64,000 nucleotides of DNA from Tethya wilhelma (Eukaryota > Porifera > Demospongiae > Tethyida > Tethyidae): contig CAXIPT010000007.1 in NCBI GenBank assembly GCA_964030475.1, positions 3,595,066-3,659,065 on the forward strand. The letters run 5' to 3'. A program made the position numbers and the translations under genes. Shown one piece after another: positions 49,382 to 64,000 of the stretch (its first letter is position 1; each line of letters starts with the position of its first letter). The notes under the pieces are model-generated. The model was given only the letters and a program-made list of their open reading frames with translations. It made no database searches and was not told the DNA's origin.

Positions 49382-50137
49382 GTTCAATGTAAGATGTCCA
49401 GTTGAATCGCTTTGTGTGAGAGATGTGATTTCAAAATCCAATTTTGTTATCAGGATTCTGTGATCTTCGATAATATTTTAATTTCAGTAATTAGCAAAAA
49501 GGTGACAGTTCGCAGTGTTCAGCAAGTATTGCACATTCGCAGAAAACTTAATTTCTTTGAGGCTTGATATCTACACTTTTCACTGCTTTTTATAGCTAGC
49601 TTTACTTTTTGTTTATGCTGCAGCGTACCCCCGGCCTTCTCACACCCTCCCCCTCGCTCGATCCCACCCACCGGCGCGCTACTCTCAGAATGTGGGTGGG
49701 GCTCGATTGAGCTAGTGGGAGGGGGAGGTCAAGATTTTCAGCAAAACCATCCTAGCCACATGCAGCCTGTTCGTTATAATACAAACAGAGCAAGTATAAG
49801 ATACTATATAACTATATATAGCATGCGCACGATTCAACTTAGTATGTAAAATAGATTTTTGTTAAAAACTAGCAAACATAATAATTATTATGCTAGTAAA
49901 AAGTTATACAATACAAAAAAAAATTATTAACCCTTAGCGATTAAAGTGCATACAATAGTAATAAGAAAGGACAGTCACAACACATCATTCATTTTGTTGG
50001 ATGCAGGGATAACATGGTTTGAAAATAAACAGATGTACACAAACACACACTAAAATTGTCGTTAAACATAAGAGTACATACTTAACACCTAACAATACAC
50101 AAACAAAAGGGAAAAAAATACTAGAAAATGCAATTGA
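49382..50137. promoter_or_regulatory. Spacer between the two GRK genes, with GC-rich inverted repeat
   Basis: The 5' flank of the complete GRK gene abuts the 3' end of its paralogue. An imperfect inverted repeat at 49646-49731 (CCTCCCCCTCGCTCGATCCC ... GTGGGAGGGGGAGG), with GTGGGTGGGG boxes, stands out in AT-rich DNA as the likely core promoter or a structured element. The rest is AT-rich without exons. Confidence 0.4.
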
Positions 50138-51009
50138 TCACTCTTTGCGAGAAACTGCTGGTACACTTACAGTCTGGGGCAGGGGTCTTCTTCTCTGTGC
50201 CATCTGGTTGAGGGAGGGATTGGAGACACTGTCTCGCATTGTCTTGGGGAGCATCGACTCAGACTGATGAACAATTGTCTTAAAGTTTTCTAACCATAAG
50301 CTATGTTCAAACTTTGACTGTAAGTGAAAAGATATTTGCGGTGGAACTCAAAAAATTTCACACTTGCAGGCCACCTATCCCTCATCAACAAATACATGAT
50401 AATTATTGTTTATAATCCATTGAAAGGGACCAGTCGACCAAATCAACTGCTCACATAAAAAAGGTTGTAGCTAGTTGAGGATTAACACCACGCTAATGGC
50501 TGACTACAATACTAGTGGTATTTGTGTCTGTACAAGAAGACCACTAATACACCTTCAGTGGTTCTACCAATGAAAGTAGTCACAAGAACATGAACAATAA
50601 ACTGTAATATTTGCAAAAAAATTGCATTCCGGTGACTTAATACTCAACCAATCGGACTTGAATATTGATTTTGGGCCAAGAAATCAAACCAAAAACACAT
50701 ATGTGCACGGTTCTCCCCACGAAGACTTGATCAGAGTGGTACCAGAAACAACATTAAAACATTCTTGTGGTTTTATGGATTCCCTTACAAACTTTTAATA
50801 AGGAGAATGCTGCTATGACAGTGCTTTTACTACACCATAAAGTATTGTTTCTTTAACTTACATCAAAACGCAGACAATGTTCTTTTCTGTTGCCTACTAC
50901 CTGCACACGGATGACCTTTGAACCCTTATTCTCTTTTTCATCGACCAAGACAGGTGTATCAAACGTAACAACTTGAGCCTTTTGAGACTGAGAGAGAGAG
51001 AGAGAGAGG

Positions 51010-51045
<36 letters not shown>

Positions 51046-54000
51046 AAAATACGAGAATAACAAATTGTCATAATATGCTGATGCTTGGAACGGCCATGCA
51101 AGTGGCTAGGTATATCTTGCAATTTGTGTGTGTGCATGTGTGTACATACAGATTTACTGTGGTATAACTATGTAACTTCTACATACTTGGAAGCTGTCAG
51201 ACCACTCAAACCTATTGGGGAAGAGCTTGAAGTACTTTTTCTCCCACTTTGAAAACAGTCCCGCAGTGGTACCCATCTTGTTGCCATAACCTTGGAGTAC
51301 AGCATCACTTGTCAACGTGGCAGGACTATAAACTACAGAACAGAAACAGAACCACCATGGGTTGTTACCAATAGTGATACTGAACAAGAGACTTTACACA
51401 CAGGCTTAAAGTATAAAGGTCCTTGAATCTTGACATATTCTAGTATTTGAAAAAATTGACTGGACATTCATTGTGCATCCTTGCCTAGTACAATCACTCA
51501 CATGGTGCTGATTTCTTTGACTTGCTCTCTTTGGCTTCCCGTTTCTCAACCTCATTATTCACTCCCTCAAAGATTCCCTCTGAGAAAGATAAGAACAGAA
51601 ACTGAAACATCTAAAGCCAAAGCTACTATCAAATCACATACCCATCATCTCGGCTTGCCAATGGTCAGAGACAAGGATGTTAAACCTCTGGTAGACCCGT
51701 TGGTCGTCTTCATGGAGCTGAATTACACAGTAAAACAAGTAACCTTATACGGTGCAAGATCAATGCGGAACCAAGTCAAAGAGCCTACCTTAATGCCTCT
51801 TGTGTCATCATCATCAAAGTTGCCAATGTCAAAAGTGTCGGCAGCATTCACCTCACCTCTGGGAGGAACTAGAGGTGGACTCAGCTGTGTCATATAAGGT
51901 ATGTTGGTACATAAAGTGAATGAAGGCACTCCAAGTGTATGCAACATTGCTGTCACTTACATTCTTATTTAGCACATCATCAAAGTTGGTTGTTTGAAAG
52001 AATGCCAGTGACTTCACCTCCTCAGATCTACAGTATGACAGAAGGTAAAGGTCGTCACATCGATAAATCATTACAGCTAGTTTGTATCATGTCATTCAGT
52101 CAACCCTTACCCTCTTCCCCTACAGCCCAGTCTGGCCCCAGGATCCTTCACTAGCAGCCCTCCCAATAGCTCCTTTATCTCTGCACTCAACTCGGGGGCA
52201 AAGGTCACCTCTTTCTCCAAGGTCATCTTATCAATCTCCTCCTTGTTCTTAGCATCACGTGATCTAAATGGACTGTGCCTATACACAATAATGTGTGAAT
52301 TGTTTGAAGTCATTGGCTGTAATCTCATACAGAAGTCCATCTGGTTTGAGAATGCTGGTAGAAAAAATTGAATAACTTTCTAAAATATCCAACCGATTAC
52401 AAAATTTCTAAGTACTATTAGAAAGTGCTCATTCTCCCCGTTCTTTTGATGGTTTCGTAACGTTTCGCCTACAGTCATTTCGCCTACGTATCAATTCGCC
52501 TACACTACCGGAAGTGACACAATTACGTAATATAATGTAGGTGATGCGCACAATACTAAAAACGCCTATCACAATAATGCTAAGTAGCTACGCCTTTTTT
52601 TTTATTTACAAAGACAGCTGAAGAACTTACCTCTTTCAGGCTTTTGGTAGCTTATTGCTGGCTTATTGCAAGCTTCAAGCTTACCTGCAGTAAGGCTGTG
52701 GAGAAAACTTAGCCTAGGTGACCTACAAAGGAGTAGTATTAGCCAATTGAATTTTGCCGTTCATCTAAGGCCTTTTTTTCTGAGCTTGGTAGCCTAACTA
52801 TTAAAAGCGATGCCATTGCTGCACAGCTTAACTATCTCTGCATCTACCCAGCAAGTTTTAAGCTTACACAGAAGAGGACTGTGACAAAAACTTAGCTCTA
52901 ACCCCGTGATCACGATCGCGACAATCGTGATTATCAGTGGTTTGGCAGTCAGAAAAGGCTTCTTTTCACGAATTTTTCCAGTCTCTTGATAGCCTCACAA
53001 TGTAAGATTACTGCTTGATCTTAGGGCTAGGGCTAGTAACTCTATTTTTCCAGTCATTAGGCCCAGGGCCTTGTCTTTGTGCATTCGCACACGCATCACT
53101 GTTTTTTAATGCGCCTCCACTTGAAAACGCGTAGGCGAATTAATACTCTGACTTCCGGTAGGCGTAATGTAACGTAGGCGAAATGACTGTAGGCGAAACG
53201 TTACCAAACCCTTTTGATTGCTTTTCCAGCTTCCTATGCCTTACCAATCAAAAGTTATAGCTATTTTGTCCGATATGAAAAGTATTACATGAATCTCATT
53301 ATTTCACTTTCAGTGGCATTCTCAAACCAGGTGGACCTTAGTAACAGGTAGTGCAGGATAGAATGGAAGCACCAAAGGTGTCCAACCCTCAGCACTCTTA
53401 TACAATACATGCAGAAGAGAGCCAATGCACATAACACACCCATGAAGCAAAAGGGGTACTGGCCTTGTAGGCTGATATGCAGGCTGGCTGATTGAGGTCG
53501 ACACAGTAGTTCAATACGACAGCCATACTACAAAGTTTAACGACAATAAAGTGCTACTAAGATTATTAGACTAATAAAATAAGCATGCCTATTTTTTATT
53601 TTTTTTAATATTTTTTTAAAATTTTTTTTAAATTTTTTTTTTTAAGTGCCTCTCCGGGTTTACCACAATTGTGGCTAACGAGGGCCTGCAAATAGCCTAG
53701 GGCTAATGAACGCAGGTCCCCCGGGACTGACGGCTTTACATCCCCTCCGAAGGATGCGGTGAAATTCACCTTCTCATTTTTTGGGGTAGAGCTGAGTTAA
53801 CTCCTAGGCAGAGCTCGAAAGAGAAAATGGGAAACAAATACCTGTGGCACTGGAGGGACTCGAACCACCTACCCATGGGTTGGAAGTCAGAGTCAATGGT
53901 GAACAAGCCACCAGGCCACTCTTCACTGTATTGACCAAGCACAGCATTGAATTCTAGATAATGCACACCATCATGTCATGGCCTCACAAAAGCCTGAAAT

Positions 54001-54408
54001 CTCAGTAAAAACAGAGCTTAGACAATAAATGCAATCAGACTTATAAACGCCATTGCTACTTTGTTATCTGCAAGGCAACTCTTGTAACCCTTAGCACTCA
54101 TCAATGTGACAAGCTAGAGTAGCTTACCCCCTGAGTAGCTTGTAGAGAACACATCCCAAGGAGAACCAGTCAGCAGTGAATGTGTACTGTACACCTTTCC
54201 TTATCACTTCAGGAGCCATGTAACCATGGGTACCACTATAACAGCAAGGGACAATCGGTCATTAAAAAATCTGACTTGATGCAACTGCTAAAGAAGCTAG
54301 TGTACACATTAGATTATACTTACACACTAGAGGATGGTTGGTGGTCCTTGAACTCACAAGCCAGTCCAAGGTCAGATAATCTGATATGACCTTGCTCATC
54401 GAGAAGAA
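50138..54408 (-). CDS. Second GRK2/3-type kinase, C-terminal part (5' end lost at a contig join)
   Basis: Exons on the minus strand: 54324-54408 (cut at N 54409), 54128-54235, 52111-52278, 51961-52027, 51789-51884, 51642-51717, 51502-51579, 51187-51332, 50862-50987, 50138-50317 (stop TGA). Phases and most exon lengths equal those of the complete GRK next door. It encodes the DLG segment, [24 protein letters not shown], the AGC C-tail and a PH domain ([16 protein letters not shown]), then a divergent tail. The two proteins are close in the kinase core and differ more in PH and tail, so this is a true paralogue, not an assembly copy. The N-terminal RGS half and P-loop are absent here; a matching first exon lies at 56508 in opposite orientation. 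Confidence 0.9.
52333..53339. mobile_element. TA-type MITE (relative of 37338) split by a nested element
   Basis: The outer ends AAGTCCATCTGGTTTGAGAA (52333) and their counterpart ending 53339 match the element at 37338-37564 through GAATAACTTTCTAAA, CTCATTCTCC and TTGCTTTTCCAGCTTC. The element at 52451-53210 interrupts it. It lies in a GRK intron (52279-54127). Confidence 0.8.
52451..53210. mobile_element. 760-bp nested MITE with 8-bp target duplication and TTCGCCTAC repeats
   Basis: It is flanked by CTTTTGAT on both sides (52443-52450 and 53211-53218). The uninterrupted relative at 37338 reads CTTTGATTGC there, which proves the insertion point. The ends are GGTTTCGTAACGTTTCGCCT and GGTTTGGTAACGTTTCGCCT (reverse complement). 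Each arm carries spaced TTCGCCTAC words and ACCGGAAGT. No transposase is seen. The 8-bp duplication suggests the hAT group. Confidence 0.85.
53588..53943 (-). mobile_element. tRNA-derived SINE
   Basis: On the minus strand an RNA polymerase III A box (TGGCCTGGTGG, 53908-53918) is followed after 41 bases by a B box (GGTTCGAGTCC, 53856-53866). Next come a ~200-bp unrelated body with CCCGGGGGACCTGC and an A-rich 3' tail (53588-53644 as T runs on the plus strand). This is the layout of a tRNA-headed SINE. It has the same orientation as the host GRK gene. Confidence 0.8.
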
Positions 54409-54409
54409 N

Positions 54410-55850
54410 GGGAACAAGCCAATTATTCCATATATAGATGCTTTGATACATCTATTATTAGTACCCAAAGCATTATGTCACAAAGCAATGCACAAAATAG
54501 TCTCCGGATAATTTTTTGTCCAGAGTGTAGTTTGCAGGTTTAGGCTTGCAAGACCACACTTTTTGAGGTATACTTGAGAAAATTTTAATAGTAAGTGATT
54601 GAAACAATATACTATCAATATAAAGTAAGCTTGTAGCTATAGATAAAACTAGGATAGAAAAATTCCTATGTGAATAATTAATGAGCTTGCTTCATGGGCG
54701 CCATTTTTTTACTTCCGGTGTAAATAAAATTGTACTACGTGCATTGGGGCGCGTTCCATTGGCGGAACGACTGGGATCCAGCTGCTCCATGCTGTAGTTA
54801 GGTATTAATAACATGTTTGTTTCAACTCAGTAAAAAGATTTTTTTTCTCGAAAAGGTAAATTTCTTATTTGAACAGGCTTATTGGGTTATGAAGATGCCG
54901 CGGCAAGAAAATTAGCCCAAACCTGATTAATTTCATTTAGCTTACACGCAAAACATAACCATGCACGAACTAATTAATTATTAAAATTAATGCAATGGGA
55001 TTAACAGACAAAAATAAAATGAGACAGCAACTTACTATCATCTTGAAACAGGTTTACAAGTCCAAGGATTGTTGTATATACTCTAACAATTAGGGAACAG
55101 AAAAGAGTGGTTTGGGGGTGGGGGTTGGGGTGGGAGTGGGAGGGATTAAGGGATCCATAAGGGATAGGATTAAGGTGGAGAGGGGCATAATTTAAGTACA
55201 GCATGTGTTTTGAAGGCTACAAGTCAAAGTAAGAGGTCAGTCTTTCTTTGTACACAATGATTTTCAGTGTTGTACGTAACCACCTAACAGCCTCCCATAT
55301 TTAGTAGTATCTATTTTCCCAGCCCATTGAGACCCCAAAACCAAACTTGGTCAAACAGTAGTTTAATACCTAAGAATGGTAATGTTTGAAAATAAAAAAA
55401 ATTGAGTCAGCACTTTTTCAGAAAGGTCATAGGTCAAATTGAAATAATAGTAGTTCTCTGACCACTTGATCGGATGAAGCCATACAATATTTCATCTGAA
55501 AGGGAATTTTGTGGGCAACATGATGGTACTAAACATTTGTCCTACTGAAGCTTTATTAGAAAGTTATGGCTGTATCAAGGCTAAGGTGTAGAGCAAAATC
55601 TCCGAAAAAGCTTGATTTTTGGATACCCATTACTCAGAAGCCATAGAAGTTGAAGGCCTAATATTTTATTTTGAATTATGTCTTATTACACACTACAACT
55701 GTACCAAGTTTGGTGGAATTTCAAGGAGGTCACTTGCGAAATGTTGTTGAATTGAAATGGAATGACCCATAGGCAATATAATATTAGACTACACAATAAA
55801 CTGCTATAATATATCAAATACCATCAAAACACTTATAAGATTCAGTATAA
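54410..55850. other. Unassigned contig segment
   Basis: This lies between the joins at 54409 and 56166 and does not continue the GRK exon cut at 54408. It holds a possible TATA-less promoter (GGGCGCCATTTTTTTACTTC near 54700) and a G-rich stretch (55110-55145). No exon is supported. Confidence 0.4.
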
Positions 55851-55859
55851 TTATGTCTG

Positions 55860-56165
55860 TATAATGTAGTTGGATGAGTGTGTATCAATAAGCAGGTCTG
55901 CAGCTATGCTATGGGACTCGCTCTCACAGAAGTAGCACTTAGCTCTGGTCATTGCAGCAAGAGTACCTTCAGAATTACTTTCAGAGTTCTCTTCTGGCAG
56001 CGAGAGAGGCGAAGTAGCAGCGGCGGTAGGAAACAATGATGAGTTCGACAACCCATATGCCTCGGAGCTCCTTTGGGCGGCATCTAGTGTCCGAGCTTGT
56101 GTGAACATCGTCTTGAGATCCAGTGTAGTATTTTCCAACAAACGCTGTCGAATAGAGTTGGACTG
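55860..56165 (-). mobile_element. Retroelement gag-like fragment
   Basis: On the minus strand a ~75-codon open stretch reads IRQRLLENTTLDLKTMFTQA, then a Ser/Glu-rich linker and CYFC with a nearby His. This resembles the end of the capsid region and the first half of a CCHC zinc knuckle in Ty3/gypsy-type gag proteins. The knuckle lacks its last Cys and the frame then degenerates. The upstream side is cut at N 56166. No protease or polymerase is seen. Confidence 0.5.
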
Positions 56166-56507
56166 TNTTCTTGTTGCATGCATGCAAGTTGAGAAAATTG
56201 TCTCACGCCCACCCACTTGCGCGCGCATCACCTGTAATTTGGTCGTGGTCGGCCGGCTGGCGGCGGGCGCGCGGTTTGTGGTGGTGACGTCATTTATGCA
56301 ATGATCATCATCATGTCATGGAAAATGGGTTAGGTCCTCTCACTGTAGCAAGAATTTAGTAGGCACAAATTGGAGAGGGAGTTACTGAGAAATTCAAGAG
56401 ACCAGATATAGTTAAAAAGGACCCAAAAGCCTTGGAAGTGACAAGCTGTCGCGCAAGTCACTGACACAGCATCAAAACCATTCAGTTTCTGAACCTAATG
56501 TAAAAAG

Positions 56508-56617
56508 ATGGCTGATTTGGAGTCTGTGCTAGCAGATGTCTCCTACCTGATGGCTATAGAGCGCTCCAAAGGCTCGGGCGCTAAGACCATCAAGAGATTT
56601 AGCCTTCCTGACAGGAG
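56508..56617 (+). CDS. GRK2/3 first exon in opposite orientation
   Basis: ATG at 56508 gives [20 protein letters not shown] and continues to a donor (AG|GTGAGT at 56618) in phase 2, the same phase and position as exon 1 of the complete GRK (49284-49381). It is four codons longer and closer to vertebrate GRK2. No exon 2 follows before the PPIE gene (56996). It may be the missing 5' end of the truncated paralogue on a contig placed in the wrong orientation, or a third, fragmentary GRK. Confidence 0.8.
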
Positions 56618-56765
56618 GTGAGTTGATGAACGCTAGAATACATCATGAGAGTCAAGATTATGTTCACTAGCTTCCAGCTTGAATACATATAGTGGATATG
56701 ATTTCCCCCTGATTTTTTGAGGTTGCAGGCTTGAGTGATGGGAGTAGTTGATAGAGAGAAGAGCC

Positions 56766-56768
<3 letters not shown>

Positions 56769-56807
<39 letters not shown>

Positions 56808-56810
56808 GGG
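56769..56810. repeat. (GT)n microsatellite with G tract
   Basis: A GT run ends in a G8-9 tract between the isolated GRK exon and the PPIE stop codon. Confidence 0.9.
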
Positions 56811-56995
56811 GGGGGTACTCTAAGAAATTATCAATAAGGTCTTAGTATGCACTGTAATCAATTAGATACTAAATACATTCCCTTCATCGAAAATCGTTGT
56901 CAGTTGAATGCATGCAACAAGAATCAATGAAAGCAGAAACTTCAAAGTGAACATTAGAAATTGAATCACAAAAGAGAGGAGTAGACAATACTATA

Positions 56996-58080
56996 CTAGA
57001 GTTCTCCACAGTCATCAATCACCACAGGCCTGCTGGTTTTTCCCGACTGTGTCCCAACTTTCTCCATCTTCCTTACAACATCCATTCCATCGACTACATG
57101 TCCAAACACAACATGCTTGTTGTCCAACCACTCTGTCTTGGCAGTGCAGATAAAGAACTGTGAACTGTTTGTATTTGGACCAGAATTGGCCATCGATAGA
57201 ACACCAGGACCAGAGTGCTTCATTTTAAAGTTTTCATCATCAAATTTGACACCGTATATTGATTTTCCACCAGTTCCATTCTGATTGGTAAAGTCACCAC
57301 CTTGACACATGAACTGAGGTATGATCCGATGAAATGGACTCCCTTTGTATCCAAAACCTTTCTCTCCTGTGCACAAGCAGCGAAAGTTCTCTGCTGTTCT
57401 GGGAACAACGTCTGAAAAGACTTCGATAACAATCCTGCCTACATTTTCTGACCCAATTCTAATCTTCAAATAAACCTTAGGATTGGCTTTTCTCTTTGGA
57501 GCAGGCTGCCCGTCTTCACTAGTTGTCTCCGATGAAGAAACTTCACCATTACCAGTTGGAGCTTCTGAGGTTTGTGTTTCGTCCAACGTCTTCCCAGCGT
57601 GTTCTTTCAACCAAGAATCCTCGGACCAAACTGGTCGTGAGCTACCCTCTTTGAGCATTTTGGGACGAGCAACATTCACTCGTATAGTGCGACCATACAG
57701 TTCAGATTCGTTCATATTGTCAATGGCAGCTGCTGCATCTTCAGCAAGTTCAAATTCCACAAAGGCAAAGCCACGATGCTTTTGGGTCGCATAGTCGAGA
57801 GGAATGGTGATGTCTGTTATATCACCAAAAGGAATGAAGGCTGCCTAGAAAAGAAAACCAAAACCACATGTACATAGACCATATGATTTTATGATCTGGA
57901 CATCGATCATCAGAACACTGCATCATAATATACATGCTGACCCTAATATGCTAGTTAGGAATTCTGAGGAATTAGGTTTGCACGCATGAAAACTATTCTG
58001 TGCTTGATTACCTGCAGTATTTTCTCGTCTACTTCTTCAGCTAACCCTCCAACGTACACCACACGTTTATTCACAGCCAT
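56996..58080 (-). CDS. PPIE: Peptidyl-prolyl cis-trans isomerase E (RRM plus cyclophilin), 305 aa
   Basis: Exon 1 is 58012-58080 (23 codons, [12 protein letters not shown]...); exon 2 is 56996-57844. Residues about 6-85 form an RRM with RNP2 (VVYVGG) and RNP1 (HRGFAFVEF). A linker with [20 protein letters not shown] and an acidic, basic-ended stretch leads to a cyclophilin domain (~137-303). The catalytic block [16 protein letters not shown] holds the active-site Arg and Phe. The cyclosporin-contact Trp is in [12 protein letters not shown], and [16 protein letters not shown] is intact. Length and order match human PPIE (301 aa), a spliceosome-associated nuclear isomerase that binds RNA and, in vertebrates, the MLL PHD finger. 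The start is the first ATG of the only frame giving the conserved RRM opening. Confidence 0.97.
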
Positions 58081-58523
58081 TTTTCGTCTTTGACCGCCCA
58101 ATCCAATGACGTCAGTATCCAATGTAATTTTTAGTATATCCAGTAAAAATTTTTGCAGCTTAATTAAGGCTTGTACAGTCTGGCAGTCAGAAAAAGAGCT
58201 GTTTAGTAGCCCAAACAGTTTGTGGCGGTTCGGTTGAAGTTCAAAGCTTGCTGGCGAGCTGGACAGCTAAATTTACATCAGAGAAGTGTACCTACTGTTG
58301 TGTGAAAGATCGCAATTCACTGTTTCAGCCTGTTGATCACGTAGAATTCTGCAGTCTCGGTTGAAGCAAAATACCTGAACCTTGATCTTGTACTGTACTT
58401 GTATCTTGATGCACGTAGGAACTGAGCTGTAGGTATAAAAGAAGAAAAGACTTCTGAATATTAACAACCCCAGGATTGAGTAGCTGTCAAACATCTCAGC
58501 TTGGCTACTTTTCTAAATAAAAG
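58081..58523. promoter_or_regulatory. Divergent promoter between PPIE and the plus-strand gene
   Basis: Only 443 bp separate the two start codons. Next to PPIE lies a perfect cAMP-response-type palindrome TGACGTCA (58107-58114) flanked by CCAAT words (58102-58106 and 58119-58123). This suggests a shared bidirectional promoter; expression coupling is inferred. Confidence 0.5.
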
Positions 58524-63674
<5,151 letters not shown>

Positions 63675-63684
<10 letters not shown>

Positions 63685-64000
63685 CACACACAGAGTAAGA
63701 GTTGTATACTGTAGTACACGAGCAACATTTGCTTTAATCCTAGGAGCTTCCATTTGTTGTCCATTATCCTCATGCCATGGCATGCATTGTGCACTGTTCA
63801 AAAGCACGTACCCATGGATAGTAGGAGTACACTGGGCCTTATCCCACACACAGTACTCAACTATCAATGCACTAGTAATACACTCTCCGTGTCAAAACAT
63901 TTCTCTTATTAGCAGATGTTTGCTCAATTAGTAAGCAAAAATATGCTTTCAGACAATTTACTGATTAATAGAGCTTATAGTGTGTTTGAGACAGAGTATC
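63675..64000. other. Intronic or intergenic end of window
   Basis: Unique sequence after the CA run. I see no exon with good splice signals here; the next exon of the plus-strand gene may lie to the right. Confidence 0.5.

Overview
The window is eukaryotic, animal-type DNA. Genes are split by GT-AG introns that are often short. Many genes use 99-base or phase-1 modular exons. Intergenic DNA is AT-rich and full of short inverted-repeat transposons (MITEs) and (CA)n/(CT)n microsatellites. The gene content is an Ig-domain receptor, a Death/ankyrin protein, a RING fragment related to TRAF proteins, G-protein-coupled-receptor kinases (GRKs) and the RRM-cyclophilin PPIE. Together with the compact layout this fits a demosponge such as Amphimedon; that is inference, not proof. 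Single N bases at 12714, 21697, 36651, 54409, 56166 and 62187 and a run of N at 43932-44000 mark contig joins. Three of them (12714, 21697, 62187) sit exactly between long, apparently identical direct repeats. Those 'duplications' are most likely unmerged contig ends.

Layout. 1-3283 (-): eight exons of a type I membrane receptor with Ig-like domains, running off the left edge. 3284-6990: intergenic, with a decayed LINE reverse transcriptase, a ~500-bp MITE and a probable 5' exon and promoter for the next gene. 6992-9358 (+): intronless coding exon for a 788-aa F-box-like/leucine-rich protein with an acidic tract. 9957-11494 (+): frame-broken gene ending in a RING finger. 13986-17343 (+): two-exon gene for a secreted 1088-aa protein related over its length to VioB / iminophenyl-pyruvate dimer synthase, the bacterial bisindole-pigment enzyme; a truncated copy at 12124-12713 is part of the join artefact. 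19144-35903 (-): Death domain, an unrecognised ~255-aa helical domain and 16 to 18 ankyrin repeats, mostly one 33-codon repeat per 99-bp exon, with introns packed with MITEs, palindromes and a dispersed repeat.

35574-40130 holds a ~834-bp duplication of the 5' end of the Death/ankyrin gene, a foldback element, several MITEs and two exons of an unrecognised plus-strand gene. 40413-49381 (-): a complete 18-exon GRK2/3-type kinase (697 aa; RGS, kinase and PH domains). 50138-54408 (-): a paralogous GRK, cut at a contig join after its kinase core. One of its introns holds a tRNA-derived SINE and two nested MITEs. 55860-56165: a gag-like retroelement fragment. 56508-56617 (+): a GRK first exon in the opposite orientation, possibly the missing 5' end of the paralogue on a misoriented contig. 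56996-58080 (-): PPIE, divergently arranged across 443 bp with a plus-strand Gly/Met/Pro-rich protein gene (58524 onward) whose third exon appears again at 62406-62663 through the last join artefact.

The genes do not form a pathway; this is ordinary metazoan gene order. The most unusual item is the secreted VioB-like enzyme in an animal genome.
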